This document shows, piece by piece, positions 1-7,923 of a stretch of DNA of 64,000 nt. This DNA comes from Streptomyces kanamyceticus (GTDB lineage: Bacteria > Actinomycetota > Actinomycetes > Streptomycetales > Streptomycetaceae). Positions within the stretch are counted from its first letter, which is position 1, and the number at the start of each line of letters is the position of its first letter. The DNA lies in the NCBI RefSeq assembly GCF_008704495.1, contig NZ_CP023699.1, positions 3,534,001-3,598,000 on the forward strand, given 5' to 3'. Position numbers and translations under genes: made by a program. The notes below the pieces were generated by a model that saw only the letters and a list, made by a program, of their open reading frames with translations, was not told where the DNA came from and made no database searches.

Positions 1-2
1 CG

Positions 3-134
3 GCGTACGAACGGTACGTGGCCCATATTCGCAGGGACCATCCGGCCGCAACTGTCCCCAGCCGCCGCACTTTTGAGCGTAAGCGGACAGATGGCCAGGA
101 GTCGGACCCCCGACAGGGGTTCCGCTGCTGCTGA
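3..134 (+). CDS. YbdD/YjiX family protein, C-terminal fragment (cut by window edge)
   Basis: An open frame enters from the left edge and stops at TGA 132-134, giving 43 residues that begin AYERYVAHIRRDHP and end in CC. The pattern (aromatic-RYV-H-RR-HP, then a conserved RTFERKRTD segment and a terminal double cysteine) is that of the small YbdD/YjiX (DUF466) proteins that normally accompany the CstA carbon-starvation/pyruvate transporter. The N-terminus and any cstA partner lie outside the window. The neighbouring symporter is of the monocarboxylate type, so a pyruvate/organic-acid uptake context is plausible. The assignment rests on motif memory over a short fragment. Confidence 0.6.
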   Translation, partial: AYERYVAHIRRDHPAATVPSRRTFERKRTDGQESDPRQGFRCC

Positions 135-198
135 GCAGGCACATTGACGCACTGTTGACCCGTCCGTTATCCGGACGGGGGTTCCATAGATCAAGACT

Positions 199-239
199 CT
201 CGCTTAGATTTCCCGCACGTTAAAGGTGGGATAAGCGAG
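199..239 (+). promoter_or_regulatory. Inverted repeat just upstream of the DUF3311-symporter operon
   Basis: CTCGCTTA (199-206) is matched by TAAGCGAG (232-239), and the interval contains a further partial match (TCCCGCAC against GGTGGGA). It ends 16 bases before the ATG at 256, next to the purine-rich ribosome site GAGGGAGCGGAG. It could be a repressor operator or a leader hairpin; no regulator can be named from the sequence. Confidence 0.35.
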
Positions 240-255
240 GGAGCGGAGCCGTGAC

Positions 256-510
256 ATGTCAGATGCGCCTGAAGTGAGCCGACCGGTGGTCACACCGGTC
301 CGGGTGGTCATCGCCCTCTGTCTCGTCGCGCCGTTCGTGGCGATGCTCTGGGTGAGTTCCTACGCGAAGATCGAACCGACCTTCATCGGCATCCCGTTCT
401 TCTACTGGTACCAGATGCTGTGGGTGCTCATCTCCACGCTCCTGACGATGATCGCGTACAAGCTGTGGCAGCGTGACCAGCGCGCCCGTAAGGAAGGCGG
501 GCGCTCATGA
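256..510 (+). CDS. DUF3311 small membrane protein, symporter partner
   Basis: The product is 84 residues with two predicted membrane segments (about residues 17-35 and 45-65) and a basic C-terminus. The PFFYWYQMLWV core is typical of the DUF3311 proteins found immediately upstream of sodium:solute symporters, and this gene overlaps the symporter gene by ATGA (507-510), which implies translational coupling. The ATG at 256 follows a good Shine-Dalgarno (GAGGGAGCGGAG). It probably acts as an accessory subunit of the adjacent permease; that role is inferred from the constant gene pairing, not demonstrated here. Confidence 0.85.
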   Translation: MSDAPEVSRPVVTPVRVVIALCLVAPFVAMLWVSSYAKIEPTFIGIPFFYWYQMLWVLISTLLTMIAYKLWQRDQRARKEGGRS

Positions 511-2132
511 ACGACGGAGTCAACGGCGTCGCGCTCGCCGTCTTCATCTTCTTCTTCATCGCCGTCACGGTGATGGGCTTCCTCGCCGCCCGCTGGCGCA
601 AGGCCGAGACCGAGAGCCTGGACGAATGGGGCCTGGGCGGACGGTCGTTCGGCACCTGGGTCACCTGGTTCCTGCTCGGCGGCGACCTGTACACGGCGTA
701 CACCTTCGTGGCCGTCCCCGCGGCGATCTACGCGGCGGGCGCGGCCGGTTTCTTCGCCGTCCCGTACACGATCCTCGTCTACCCGCTGATCTTCACCTTC
801 CTGCCGCGCCTGTGGTCGGTCTCGCACAAGCACGGGTACGTGACCACGTCGGACTTCGTCCGCGGCCGGTTCGGCTCCAAGGGGCTCTCACTGGCCGTCG
901 CGGTCACCGGCATCCTCGCCACGATGCCGTACATCGCGCTCCAACTGGTCGGCATCCAGGCCGTCCTGGACGTGATGGGCGTCGGCGGAGGACCCGACAC
1001 CAACTGGTTCGTCAAGGACCTGCCGCTGCTCATCGCCTTCGCGGTGCTCGCCGCCTACACGTACTCCTCGGGCCTGCGCGCCCCCGCGCTCATCGCGTTC
1101 GTGAAGGACGGCCTGATCTACCTCGTCATCATCGTCGCCATCATCTACATCCCCATCAAGCTCGGCGGCTTCGACGACATCTTCGCCAAGGCCGGTCACG
1201 CCTTCGAGCAGACCAACCCGGCCACCGACAAGCCGCGCGGCGCGCTCGCGCCGCCCGAGGCGGGCCAGTGGACGTACGCGACGCTGGCGCTCGGCTCGGC
1301 CCTCGCGCTGTTCATGTACCCGCACTCGATCACGGCGACGCTCTCCTCCAAGAGCCGCAACGTGATCCGCCGCAACACCACGATCCTGCCGCTGTACTCA
1401 CTGATGCTGGGGCTGCTCGCGCTGCTCGGCTTCATGGCGATCGCGGCCGGGATCAAGGTCGACAACGGCCAGCTGGCGATCCCGCAGCTCTTCGAGGACA
1501 TGTTCCCCGACTGGTTCACCGGCGTCGCCTTCGCCGCGATCGGCATCGGCGCGCTCGTGCCCGCCGCCATCATGTCCATCGCGGCCGCGAACCTCTTCAC
1601 CAGGAACATCTACAAGGACTTCCTCAAGCCCGACGCGACGCCCGAGCAGGAGACCAAGATCTCCAAGCTGGTCTCGCTCCTGGTGAAGGTGGGCGCGCTG
1701 GTCTTCGTCCTGACCATGGACAAGACCGTCGCGATCAACTTCCAGTTGCTCGGCGGCATCTGGATCCTGCAGACGATGCCCGCGCTGGTCGGCGGCCTGT
1801 TCACCCGCTGGCCCCACCGCTGGGCGCTGCTCGCGGGCTGGGCGGTCGGCATGGTCTACGGCACGCTCGCGGCGTACGGCGTCGCCTCGCCCACGCAGAA
1901 GCACTTCGGTGGCTCGTCCGACACGATCCCCGGCATCGGTGAGATCGGCTACATCGGCCTCACCGCGTTCGTCCTGAACGTGATCGTGACCGTGGTCCTC
2001 ACCTTCGCCCTGAAGGCGCTGAAGGCCCCCGAGGGCATCGACGAGACCTCGCCCGGGGACTACACGGCGGACGCGGGCGATCCCGGCGTGGTCCAGGACC
2101 TGCCGAAGGCGACGGCCGGCGCCGGGCACTGA
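507..2132 (+). CDS. mctP: Sodium:solute symporter, monocarboxylate permease (MctP-like)
   Basis: This 541-residue protein has about 13 hydrophobic segments and fits the SSSF family. The early motif WGLGGRSFGTWVTWFLLGGD is the usual substrate/Na-site region of TM1-TM2 in this family, and the C-terminal tail (about residues 505-541) is hydrophilic and acidic. Association with DUF3311 is characteristic of monocarboxylate (pyruvate, lactate, acetate) permeases such as rhizobial MctP. Translation is coupled to the DUF3311 gene by a 4-base overlap, and a hairpin terminator follows the stop. The substrate is inferred from family and from the adjacent YbdD-type fragment; proline or pantothenate transport is less likely. 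Confidence 0.85.
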   Translation: MNDGVNGVALAVFIFFFIAVTVMGFLAARWRKAETESLDEWGLGGRSFGTWVTWFLLGGDLYTAYTFVAVPAAIYAAGAAGFFAVPYTILVYPLIFTFLPRLWSVSHKHGYVTTSDFVRGRFGSKGLSLAVAVTGILATMPYIALQLVGIQAVLDVMGVGGGPDTNWFVKDLPLLIAFAVLAAYTYSSGLRAPALIAFVKDGLIYLVIIVAIIYIPIKLGGFDDIFAKAGHAFEQTNPATDKPRGALAPPEAGQWTYATLALGSALALFMYPHSITATLSSKSRNVIRRNTTILPLYSLMLGLLALLGFMAIAAGIKVDNGQLAIPQLFEDMFPDWFTGVAFAAIGIGALVPAAIMSIAAANLFTRNIYKDFLKPDATPEQETKISKLVSLLVKVGALVFVLTMDKTVAINFQLLGGIWILQTMPALVGGLFTRWPHRWALLAGWAVGMVYGTLAAYGVASPTQKHFGGSSDTIPGIGEIGYIGLTAFVLNVIVTVVLTFALKALKAPEGIDETSPGDYTADAGDPGVVQDLPKATAGAGH

Positions 2133-2157
2133 TCCCCTGACCCGCTCCTTCCACACC

Positions 2158-2194
2158 CGACATGGGCCGCCGGAAAACCGGCGGCCCATCGTCG
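2158..2194 (+). terminator. Terminator after the symporter operon
   Basis: A 12-bp perfect stem (ATGGGCCGCCGG at 2162-2173, complement at 2178-2189) with an AAAA loop is extended by CGAC/GTCG around a one-base bulge. It starts 26 bases after the symporter stop. There is no long T run, as is usual in streptomycetes. Confidence 0.75.
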
Positions 2195-2218
2195 TACCCC
2201 TGTTGCACACTTCGCCAC

Positions 2219-2713
2219 ATGGACATCACGATCAGAGACGCGCGCCCCGACGAGTACGAGGCGTTGGGCGACCTCACCGCGGGGGCATACCTCGACGACG
2301 GACATCTGAGCCTCGGGGCCGACGACCCCTACCTCTCGGTGCTGCGGGACGTGGCGGGACGCGCCGCGCAGACCGAGGTCCTGGTGGCCGCGGCCGACGA
2401 GGGGCCGCTCGGCTGCGTGGCCTTCGTCCCGTCCGGCGGGCCGATGGCCGACATCGCGCGGGCCGACCAGGCGGAGATCCGCATGCTGGCCGTATCCGCC
2501 GCGGCGCGCGGCAGGGGCGCGGGCGAGACCCTGGTGCGGGAGTGCCTGCGGCGCGCCAGGGACGCGGGCCGCACGGGGCTCGTCCTGTCCACCCAGCCCT
2601 CGATGCGTGCCGCCCACCGGCTCTACGAGCGCCTCGGCTTCGTACGGACCCCGGAGCGGGACTGGCAGCCGATCCCCGACCTGACGCTGCTGACCTACGA
2701 GTTGACGTTCTAG
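2219..2713 (+). CDS. GNAT family N-acetyltransferase
   Basis: The 164-residue protein begins MDITIRDARPDEYEALG, the usual beta1-alpha1 of GNAT enzymes, and carries the acetyl-CoA pyrophosphate loop as AARGRGAGETLVRECL (about residues 98-113), followed by YERLGFVRTPER, the conserved C-terminal beta6/7 region. It should transfer an acetyl group from acetyl-CoA to an amine; the acceptor cannot be predicted. I chose ATG 2219 because upstream codons lie inside the preceding terminator hairpin. There is no clear Shine-Dalgarno and only about 25 bases separate the hairpin from the start, so a leaderless transcript is possible. Confidence 0.85.
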   Translation: MDITIRDARPDEYEALGDLTAGAYLDDGHLSLGADDPYLSVLRDVAGRAAQTEVLVAAADEGPLGCVAFVPSGGPMADIARADQAEIRMLAVSAAARGRGAGETLVRECLRRARDAGRTGLVLSTQPSMRAAHRLYERLGFVRTPERDWQPIPDLTLLTYELTF

Positions 2714-2745
2714 GACACTCTCCGCACCACCGGCCGTTCGGCGTC

Positions 2746-2793
2746 GACACAAGATGTGGGCCTGCTTCAGAAACCCGGCACAAGATGTATGCT
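2746..2793 (+). promoter_or_regulatory. Tandem NrdR boxes and promoter of nrdAB
   Basis: CACAAGATGT occurs twice, at 2748-2757 and 2779-2788, exactly 31 bp apart, about three helical turns. Paired boxes of this spacing with an ACACAAGATGT-like core are the signature of the ribonucleotide-reductase repressor NrdR. A promoter-like pair CTTCAG (2765-2770), 17 bp, TATGCT (2788-2793) lies between and over the second box, so a bound repressor would occlude the -10 region. The promoter hexamers are inferred by eye. Confidence 0.75.
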
Positions 2794-2799
2794 CGTGCT

Positions 2800-2930
2800 C
2801 GCTGTCGTCGCAGGGGAATCCGGTGCAAGTCCGGAACTGTCCCGCAACGGTGTATGTGTACGTCTTTGTCGTACCCGCAAGTCCGAGGACCTGCCGGCAG
2901 CGCACCCGAGCCGTCCGGCCCGGGTGCCGA
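2800..2930 (+). ncRNA. Adenosylcobalamin (B12) riboswitch of nrdAB
   Basis: The leader contains the conserved cobalamin-aptamer core GGGGAATCCGGTGCAAGTCC (2813-2832), then ACTGTCCCGCAACGGT (2836-2851), and the closing B12-box region GTCCGAGGACCTGCCGGC (2881-2898). A GC hairpin follows at once (GCACCCG 2902-2908 with CGGGTGC 2921-2927), a candidate expression platform. In streptomycetes the class Ia reductase operon is known to be repressed by coenzyme B12 through such a switch, leaving synthesis of deoxynucleotides to the B12-dependent class II enzyme. The NrdA start lies about 110 bases downstream. Confidence 0.93.
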
Positions 2931-3040
2931 CCGTCCGGGCCTCGTGGAGTGGGCCGGTGGACGCGGTACGCCGCCCTGCCCGGGTGCGCCCGTGCACCAT
3001 TCCCTCCCCTGGCCCAGAGCCGAGCGAGGGAGAGCTCCAC

Positions 3041-5458
3041 GTGACCATCGCGCCTGCCGAACCTGCGTCAGCGACGACCACGCCGACCGCCGAGGGTACC
3101 GACGCGCCAGGGACCGCGCTGCTGCGCACCCTGACCGACCTCACCGCCGACCTGCCCGACGCCGACGCGGGGCGGGTCGCCGCCGCCGCGCTGCGCGGCA
3201 GGTCGGCCCGGGCCGACGTGGCCGAGCTGCGGGAACTGGCGACCGAGGCGGCCGCGGGGCTCATCTCGGAGGACCCGGCGTACTCCAAGCTCGCCGCCAG
3301 GCTCCTGTCGATCGGCATCCGCGAGGAAGCGGCCACGCAGGGCGTGCGCTCCTTCACCGACTCCGTCGCGGTCGGCCACCGCGAGGGCCTGATCGCCGAC
3401 CGCACGGCGTCCTTCGTCACCGAGCACGCGGCCCGGCTCGACGCGCTCGTGGACGCCGCGCTCGCGGACGGCGCGGACTTCCGCTTCGGCTACTTCGGCC
3501 TGCGCACCCTGCACAGCCGCTACCTCCTGCGCCACCCCATCACCCGGCAGGTCATCGAGACCCCGCAGCACTTCATGCTGCGCGTGGCGAGCGGCCTCGC
3601 GGAGACTGCATCTGATGCAAAGACAGCCAGCGCCCGCGCCCTGGACGAGGTCGCCGCGCTGTACGGCCTGATGAGCCGCCTGGACTACCTGCCGTCCTCG
3701 CCGACGCTGTTCAACTCCGGCACCCGGCACCCGCAGATGTCCTCCTGCTACCTCCTGGACTCCCCGCTCGACGAGCTCGACTCGATCTACGACCGCTACC
3801 ACCAGGTCGCGCGGCTCTCCAAGCACGCGGGCGGCATCGGGCTCTCCTACTCCCGCATCCGCTCCCGCGGTTCGCTGATCCGCGGCACGAACGGGCACTC
3901 CAACGGCATCGTGCCGTTCCTGAAGACCCTCGACGCCTCGGTCGCGGCCGTGAACCAGGGCGGGCGCCGCAAGGGCGCGGCCGCGGTCTACCTGGAGACC
4001 TGGCACTCCGACATCGAGGAGTTCCTGGAGCTGCGCGACAACACCGGTGAGGACGCGCGCCGCACGCACAACCTCAACCTCGCGCACTGGATCCCCGACG
4101 AGTTCATGCGCCGGGTCGCCGCCGACCAGGACTGGTCGCTGTTCTCCCCGGCCGACGTGCCCGAGCTCGTCGACCTGTGGGGCGAGGAGTTCGACGCCGC
4201 CTACCGCGCGGCGGAGGCCGCGGGTCACGCGAAGAAGACCATCCCGGCCCGGGACCTGTACGGCCGCATGATGCGCACCCTCGCGCAGACCGGCAACGGC
4301 TGGATGACCTTCAAGGACGCCGCCAACCGCACCGCCAACCAGACGGCGGAGCCCGGCCACACGGTGCACTCCTCCAACCTCTGCACGGAGATCCTGGAGG
4401 TGACGGACGACGGGGAGACGGCCGTCTGCAACCTCGGCTCGGTCAACCTCGGATCGTTCGTACGCGAGGGTGACATCGACTGGGAGCGGCTCGACGAGAC
4501 CGTCCGCACCGCCGTCACCTTCCTCGACCGCGTCGTCGACATCAACTTCTACCCGACCGAGCAGGCCGGGCGCTCCAACGCCAAGTGGCGCCCGGTGGGC
4601 CTCGGCGCGATGGGCCTCCAGGACGTCTTCTTCCAGCTGAAGCTGCCGTTCGACTCCCCCGAGGCGCGCGCCCTTTCCACCCGCATCGCCGAGCGCATCA
4701 TGCTCGCTTCGTACGAGGCGTCCGCGGACCTCGCCGAGCGCAACGGCCCGCTGCCCGCCTGGGAGAAGACCCGCACCGCGCGCGGCGTCCTGCACCCCGA
4801 CCACTACGGCGTCGAGCTGACCTGGCCGGAGCGCTGGGCGGCCCTGCGGGAGCGCATCGCCACGACCGGCATGCGCAACTCCCTGCTGCTCGCCATCGCG
4901 CCGACCGCCACGATCGCGTCCATCGCGGGTGTGTACGAGTGCATCGAGCCGCAGGTCTCCAACCTCTTCAAGCGCGAGACGTTGTCCGGCGAGTTCCTCC
5001 AGGTCAACGCCTATCTGGTGCAGGAGCTGAAGCGGCTCGGCGTCTGGGACGCGCAGACCCGTGAGGCGCTGCGCGAGGCCAACGGCTCCGTGCAGGGCTT
5101 CGGCTGGATCCCCGAAGAGGTCCGCGACCTGTACCGCACCGCGTGGGAGATCCCGCAGCGCGGCCTGATCGACATGGCGGCCGACCGCACCCCGTTCCTC
5201 GACCAGGCGCAGTCCCTGAACCTGTTCCTGGAGACGCCGACCATCGGCAAGCTCTCCTCGATGTACGCCTACGCCTGGCAGCGCGGCCTGAAGACCACGT
5301 ACTACCTGCGTTCACGTCCGGCGACGCGCATCGCCCGCGCGGCCTCGGGCACGACCGCCCAGGCCGCCGCCCCGATCCCCGTCCAGCAGGCGACCCCCGA
5401 CGCCGACGCGATCGCCTGCTCTCTTGAAAACCCCGAGTCCTGCGAGGCCTGCCAGTAA
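3041..5458 (+). CDS. nrdA: Class Ia ribonucleoside-diphosphate reductase, alpha subunit
   Basis: The catalytic large subunit reduces ribonucleoside diphosphates to deoxyribonucleotides in the cytoplasm with NrdB. Visible active-site elements are the thiyl-radical segment N446-L-C448-T-E450, the substrate-level redox pair C236 (in MSSCYLLD) and C463 (in CNLGSVNLG), the phosphate-binding run AIAPTATIASIAG, and the C-terminal shuttle cysteines C801 and C804 (CEACQ). I start it at GTG 3041 behind GAGGGAGAG; the open frame extends further upstream but through the riboswitch. Length is 805 residues. It overlaps nrdB by one base (TAATG). Expression is predicted to be controlled by NrdR and the B12 riboswitch. 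Confidence 0.95.
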   Translation: MTIAPAEPASATTTPTAEGTDAPGTALLRTLTDLTADLPDADAGRVAAAALRGRSARADVAELRELATEAAAGLISEDPAYSKLAARLLSIGIREEAATQGVRSFTDSVAVGHREGLIADRTASFVTEHAARLDALVDAALADGADFRFGYFGLRTLHSRYLLRHPITRQVIETPQHFMLRVASGLAETASDAKTASARALDEVAALYGLMSRLDYLPSSPTLFNSGTRHPQMSSCYLLDSPLDELDSIYDRYHQVARLSKHAGGIGLSYSRIRSRGSLIRGTNGHSNGIVPFLKTLDASVAAVNQGGRRKGAAAVYLETWHSDIEEFLELRDNTGEDARRTHNLNLAHWIPDEFMRRVAADQDWSLFSPADVPELVDLWGEEFDAAYRAAEAAGHAKKTIPARDLYGRMMRTLAQTGNGWMTFKDAANRTANQTAEPGHTVHSSNLCTEILEVTDDGETAVCNLGSVNLGSFVREGDIDWERLDETVRTAVTFLDRVVDINFYPTEQAGRSNAKWRPVGLGAMGLQDVFFQLKLPFDSPEARALSTRIAERIMLASYEASADLAERNGPLPAWEKTRTARGVLHPDHYGVELTWPERWAALRERIATTGMRNSLLLAIAPTATIASIAGVYECIEPQVSNLFKRETLSGEFLQVNAYLVQELKRLGVWDAQTREALREANGSVQGFGWIPEEVRDLYRTAWEIPQRGLIDMAADRTPFLDQAQSLNLFLETPTIGKLSSMYAYAWQRGLKTTYYLRSRPATRIARAASGTTAQAAAPIPVQQATPDADAIACSLENPESCEACQ

Positions 5459-6480
5459 TGAGCTCCACCACCAACTCCGAGAAGAACCTGCTCGACCCGG
5501 GCTTCGAGCTGACCCTGCGTCCCATGCGCTACCCGGACTTCTACGAGCGCTACCGGGACGCGATCAAGAACACCTGGACCGTCGAGGAGGTCGACCTCCA
5601 CTCGGACGTCGCCGACCTCGCCAAGCTCTCGCCGGGCGAGCAGCACATGATCGGCCGTCTGGTCGCGTTCTTCGCGACGGGTGACTCGATCGTCTCCAAC
5701 AACCTGGTGCTCACGCTCTACAAGCACATCAACTCCCCCGAGGCGCGGCTCTACTTGAGCCGTCAGCTCTTCGAGGAGGCCGTGCACGTCCAGTTCTATC
5801 TGACGCTGCTCGACACCTATCTGCCCGACCCGGAGGACCGCGCCGCCGCCTTCGACGCGGTCGAGGAGATCCCCTCGATCCGGGAGAAGGCCGAGTTCTG
5901 CTTCAAGTGGATCAACGAGGTCGAGAAGCTGGACCGCCTGGAGAGCAAGGCCGACCGCCGCCGCTTCCTGCTCAACCTCATCTGCTTCGCCGCGTGCATC
6001 GAGGGCCTGTTCTTCTACGGTGCCTTCGCGTACGTCTACTGGTTCCGCAGCCGCGGCCTGCTGCACGGCCTCGCGACCGGCACCAACTGGGTGTTCCGTG
6101 ACGAGACGATGCACATGAGCTTCGCCTTCGACGTGGTCGACACGGTCCGCAAGGAGGAGCCCGAGCTCTTCGACGACGCGCTCCAGGAGCAGGTCACGGA
6201 CATGCTCAAGGAGGCCGTCGAGGCCGAGCTGCAGTTCGCCCGCGACCTGTGCGGCGACGGCCTGCCCGGCATGAACACGGACTCGATGCGCGAGTACCTG
6301 CAGTGCGTCGCCGACCAGCGCCTGCAGCGGCTCGGCTTCGCGCCGGTCTACGGCTCGGAGAACCCGTTCTCCTTCATGGAGCTGCAGGGCGTGCAGGAGC
6401 TGACCAACTTCTTCGAGCGGCGGCCCTCCGCGTACCAGGTCGCGGTCGAGGGTTCGGTCTCCTTCGACGACGAGTTCTGA
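5458..6480 (+). CDS. nrdB: Class Ia ribonucleotide reductase, beta subunit (diferric-tyrosyl radical)
   Basis: This 340-residue ferritin-like protein generates the tyrosyl radical used by NrdA. Iron ligands and radical site are visible in the expected spacing: D76 (FFATGDSI), E107-x-x-H110-x-x-x-Y114 (FEEAVHVQFY, where Y114 matches E. coli Y122), and the second set in the EFCFKW, EGLFFYG and RDETMHM segments. A tyrosine at 114 argues for the ordinary radical type rather than the Chlamydia-like class Ic. The start overlaps the nrdA stop (TAATG), so the subunits should be made in equal amounts. In S. coelicolor a regulatory gene nrdS follows; it is absent here. Confidence 0.95.
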   Translation: MSSTTNSEKNLLDPGFELTLRPMRYPDFYERYRDAIKNTWTVEEVDLHSDVADLAKLSPGEQHMIGRLVAFFATGDSIVSNNLVLTLYKHINSPEARLYLSRQLFEEAVHVQFYLTLLDTYLPDPEDRAAAFDAVEEIPSIREKAEFCFKWINEVEKLDRLESKADRRRFLLNLICFAACIEGLFFYGAFAYVYWFRSRGLLHGLATGTNWVFRDETMHMSFAFDVVDTVRKEEPELFDDALQEQVTDMLKEAVEAELQFARDLCGDGLPGMNTDSMREYLQCVADQRLQRLGFAPVYGSENPFSFMELQGVQELTNFFERRPSAYQVAVEGSVSFDDEF

Positions 6481-6500
6481 GTCTGGCGCAACCGGGTCCC

Positions 6501-6540
6501 GGTGTGCCCGCCCCGTCACGGGGGGTGGGGTGGGCACACC
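6501..6540. terminator. Bidirectional terminator between nrdB and the P450 gene
   Basis: GGTGTGCCCGCCCC (6501-6514) pairs with GGGGTGGGCACACC (6527-6540) with one G-U pair, in the 66-bp gap between two converging genes. It can serve both transcripts. Confidence 0.85.
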
Positions 6541-6546
6541 GCTCGT

Positions 6547-7923
6547 TCAGCGCGGATCGGCCCGCAGGACGAGCCGCTTGGGGTGCAGCGTGATGCCGAT
6601 CTTGGTACCGGTATCGGTCTCCGCGACCGGCGTCAGGCGCCACTTCGGGATCACCGTGCCCAGGATCAGGGCCAGTTCAGCGAGGCTGAAGTGGTCTCCA
6701 GGGCACTTTCGGTTGCCGACACTGAACGGCATCATCGCGAACTCGGGGACGTCGGAGGCGCGTTCCGGATTCCAGCGGTCCGGGTCGAACTCCAAGTGCC
6801 GCTCGAAGGAACGCGGGTCGCGCTGCATCGCGTACACGCTGTAGACGATGTCGGCGTCCGCCGGAATGCGATAGCCGCCCAGCTCGGTTTCGGCCACGGA
6901 CCTGCGGGTGAATATCCAAGCCGCGGGCCGTATACGCATGGCCTCCGTGACGACATTCCGGAGGTGCGGCAGCCCGCCCAGGTCGGCGAATGTGATCGCC
7001 CGCCCCTGCGCGACGGAATTTACCTCTTCAACCAATCGCCTTTCCTGCTCCGGGTATTCGGTCAGGAGATGGAACGCCCACGCCAGTGTCGAGGCCACAT
7101 TCTCGGCTCCCGCGACGACCAGGGAAACCACGTGGTCGTGGATCTCCTGATCGGTTATGGGCGCCCCGGATTCGTCCGTGGCCCGCAGCAATTCCGCGAG
7201 CAGGTCGTCCGGGCCGCCGGGCCCGGCCGCACGGCGCTCCGCGACGATCTCGTCGACGAGCGCGTGCAGATCGGCGAGCGCGCGCTCGAAGCGCCGGTTG
7301 GCCGGGGTCGGCACCCGGTAGAGCGGCCCGACCGACAGCACCATCCGGCGGTAGAGGCCCTCGAAGACGGTGTGCAGCGACTCGCTGATGCGGTCCGCCT
7401 TCTCGCCGATGGAGTCGACCTCCAGGAGCGAGCGGGAGACGACGCGCACCGCCGTGCGGAACATCTCCGCGCTGACGTCGACGGTGCCGCCCGGCTGCCA
7501 GCGGGCCGCCGTGGCGCGCGCCTCCTCCTCCATCACCTTGGCGTAGTCAGCGATCCGCTCGGGCCTGAACGCGGGCTGCATCATGCGGCGCTGGCGCCGG
7601 TGCAGCTTGCCGTTGCTGGTCGCCACGCCCTTGCCGAGGAGCACTTCCAGGGTGTCCCAGAGCGGTCCGCCGACGATGTACTCGGGGTTCTTCAGGAGGG
7701 CGCCGACCAGTTCCGGATCGCACACCGCGTACGCCGTCTTGGGCCCCAGCCTGATCCGTACGAGATCCCCATGGTCACGCAGATCGGCGAGGAAGCCCAG
7801 TGGGTCACGCACCAGGTTCCAGGCGTGGCCGAGCAAGGGCGCGCCCCCGGCGACGAGCGGCGGGGTGCGCAGCGGGCCCGGTCCTGAAGCGGCGGGGGCG
7901 GGTATTGCGGATTCGACGCTCAT
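6547..7923 (-). CDS. cyp170A1: Cytochrome P450, albaflavenone synthase (CYP170A-type)
   Basis: The 458-residue P450 shows the heme-thiolate motif FSVGNRKCPG, the K-helix EAMR (ExxR) and the PDRWNPER meander. By family knowledge CYP170A1 oxidises epi-isozizaene in two steps to the sesquiterpene antibiotic albaflavenone. The I-helix reads VAGAENVAST, lacking the usual acid-threonine pair, and an aspartate-rich DDLLAE stretch is present, features discussed for the moonlighting farnesene-synthase activity of CYP170A1. The start codon overlaps the stop of the upstream terpene synthase (ATGA), so enzyme and substrate supplier are translationally coupled. Redox partners are not encoded nearby. Confidence 0.9.
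   Translation of the reverse strand: MSVESAIPAPAASGPGPLRTPPLVAGGAPLLGHAWNLVRDPLGFLADLRDHGDLVRIRLGPKTAYAVCDPELVGALLKNPEYIVGGPLWDTLEVLLGKGVATSNGKLHRRQRRMMQPAFRPERIADYAKVMEEEARATAARWQPGGTVDVSAEMFRTAVRVVSRSLLEVDSIGEKADRISESLHTVFEGLYRRMVLSVGPLYRVPTPANRRFERALADLHALVDEIVAERRAAGPGGPDDLLAELLRATDESGAPITDQEIHDHVVSLVVAGAENVASTLAWAFHLLTEYPEQERRLVEEVNSVAQGRAITFADLGGLPHLRNVVTEAMRIRPAAWIFTRRSVAETELGGYRIPADADIVYSVYAMQRDPRSFERHLEFDPDRWNPERASDVPEFAMMPFSVGNRKCPGDHFSLAELALILGTVIPKWRLTPVAETDTGTKIGITLHPKRLVLRADPR

Noticed and set aside
473..1942. 489-codon frame overlapping the symporter gene
   Set aside because: Arginine/histidine-rich shadow in another frame; the symporter frame has the membrane pattern and family motifs.
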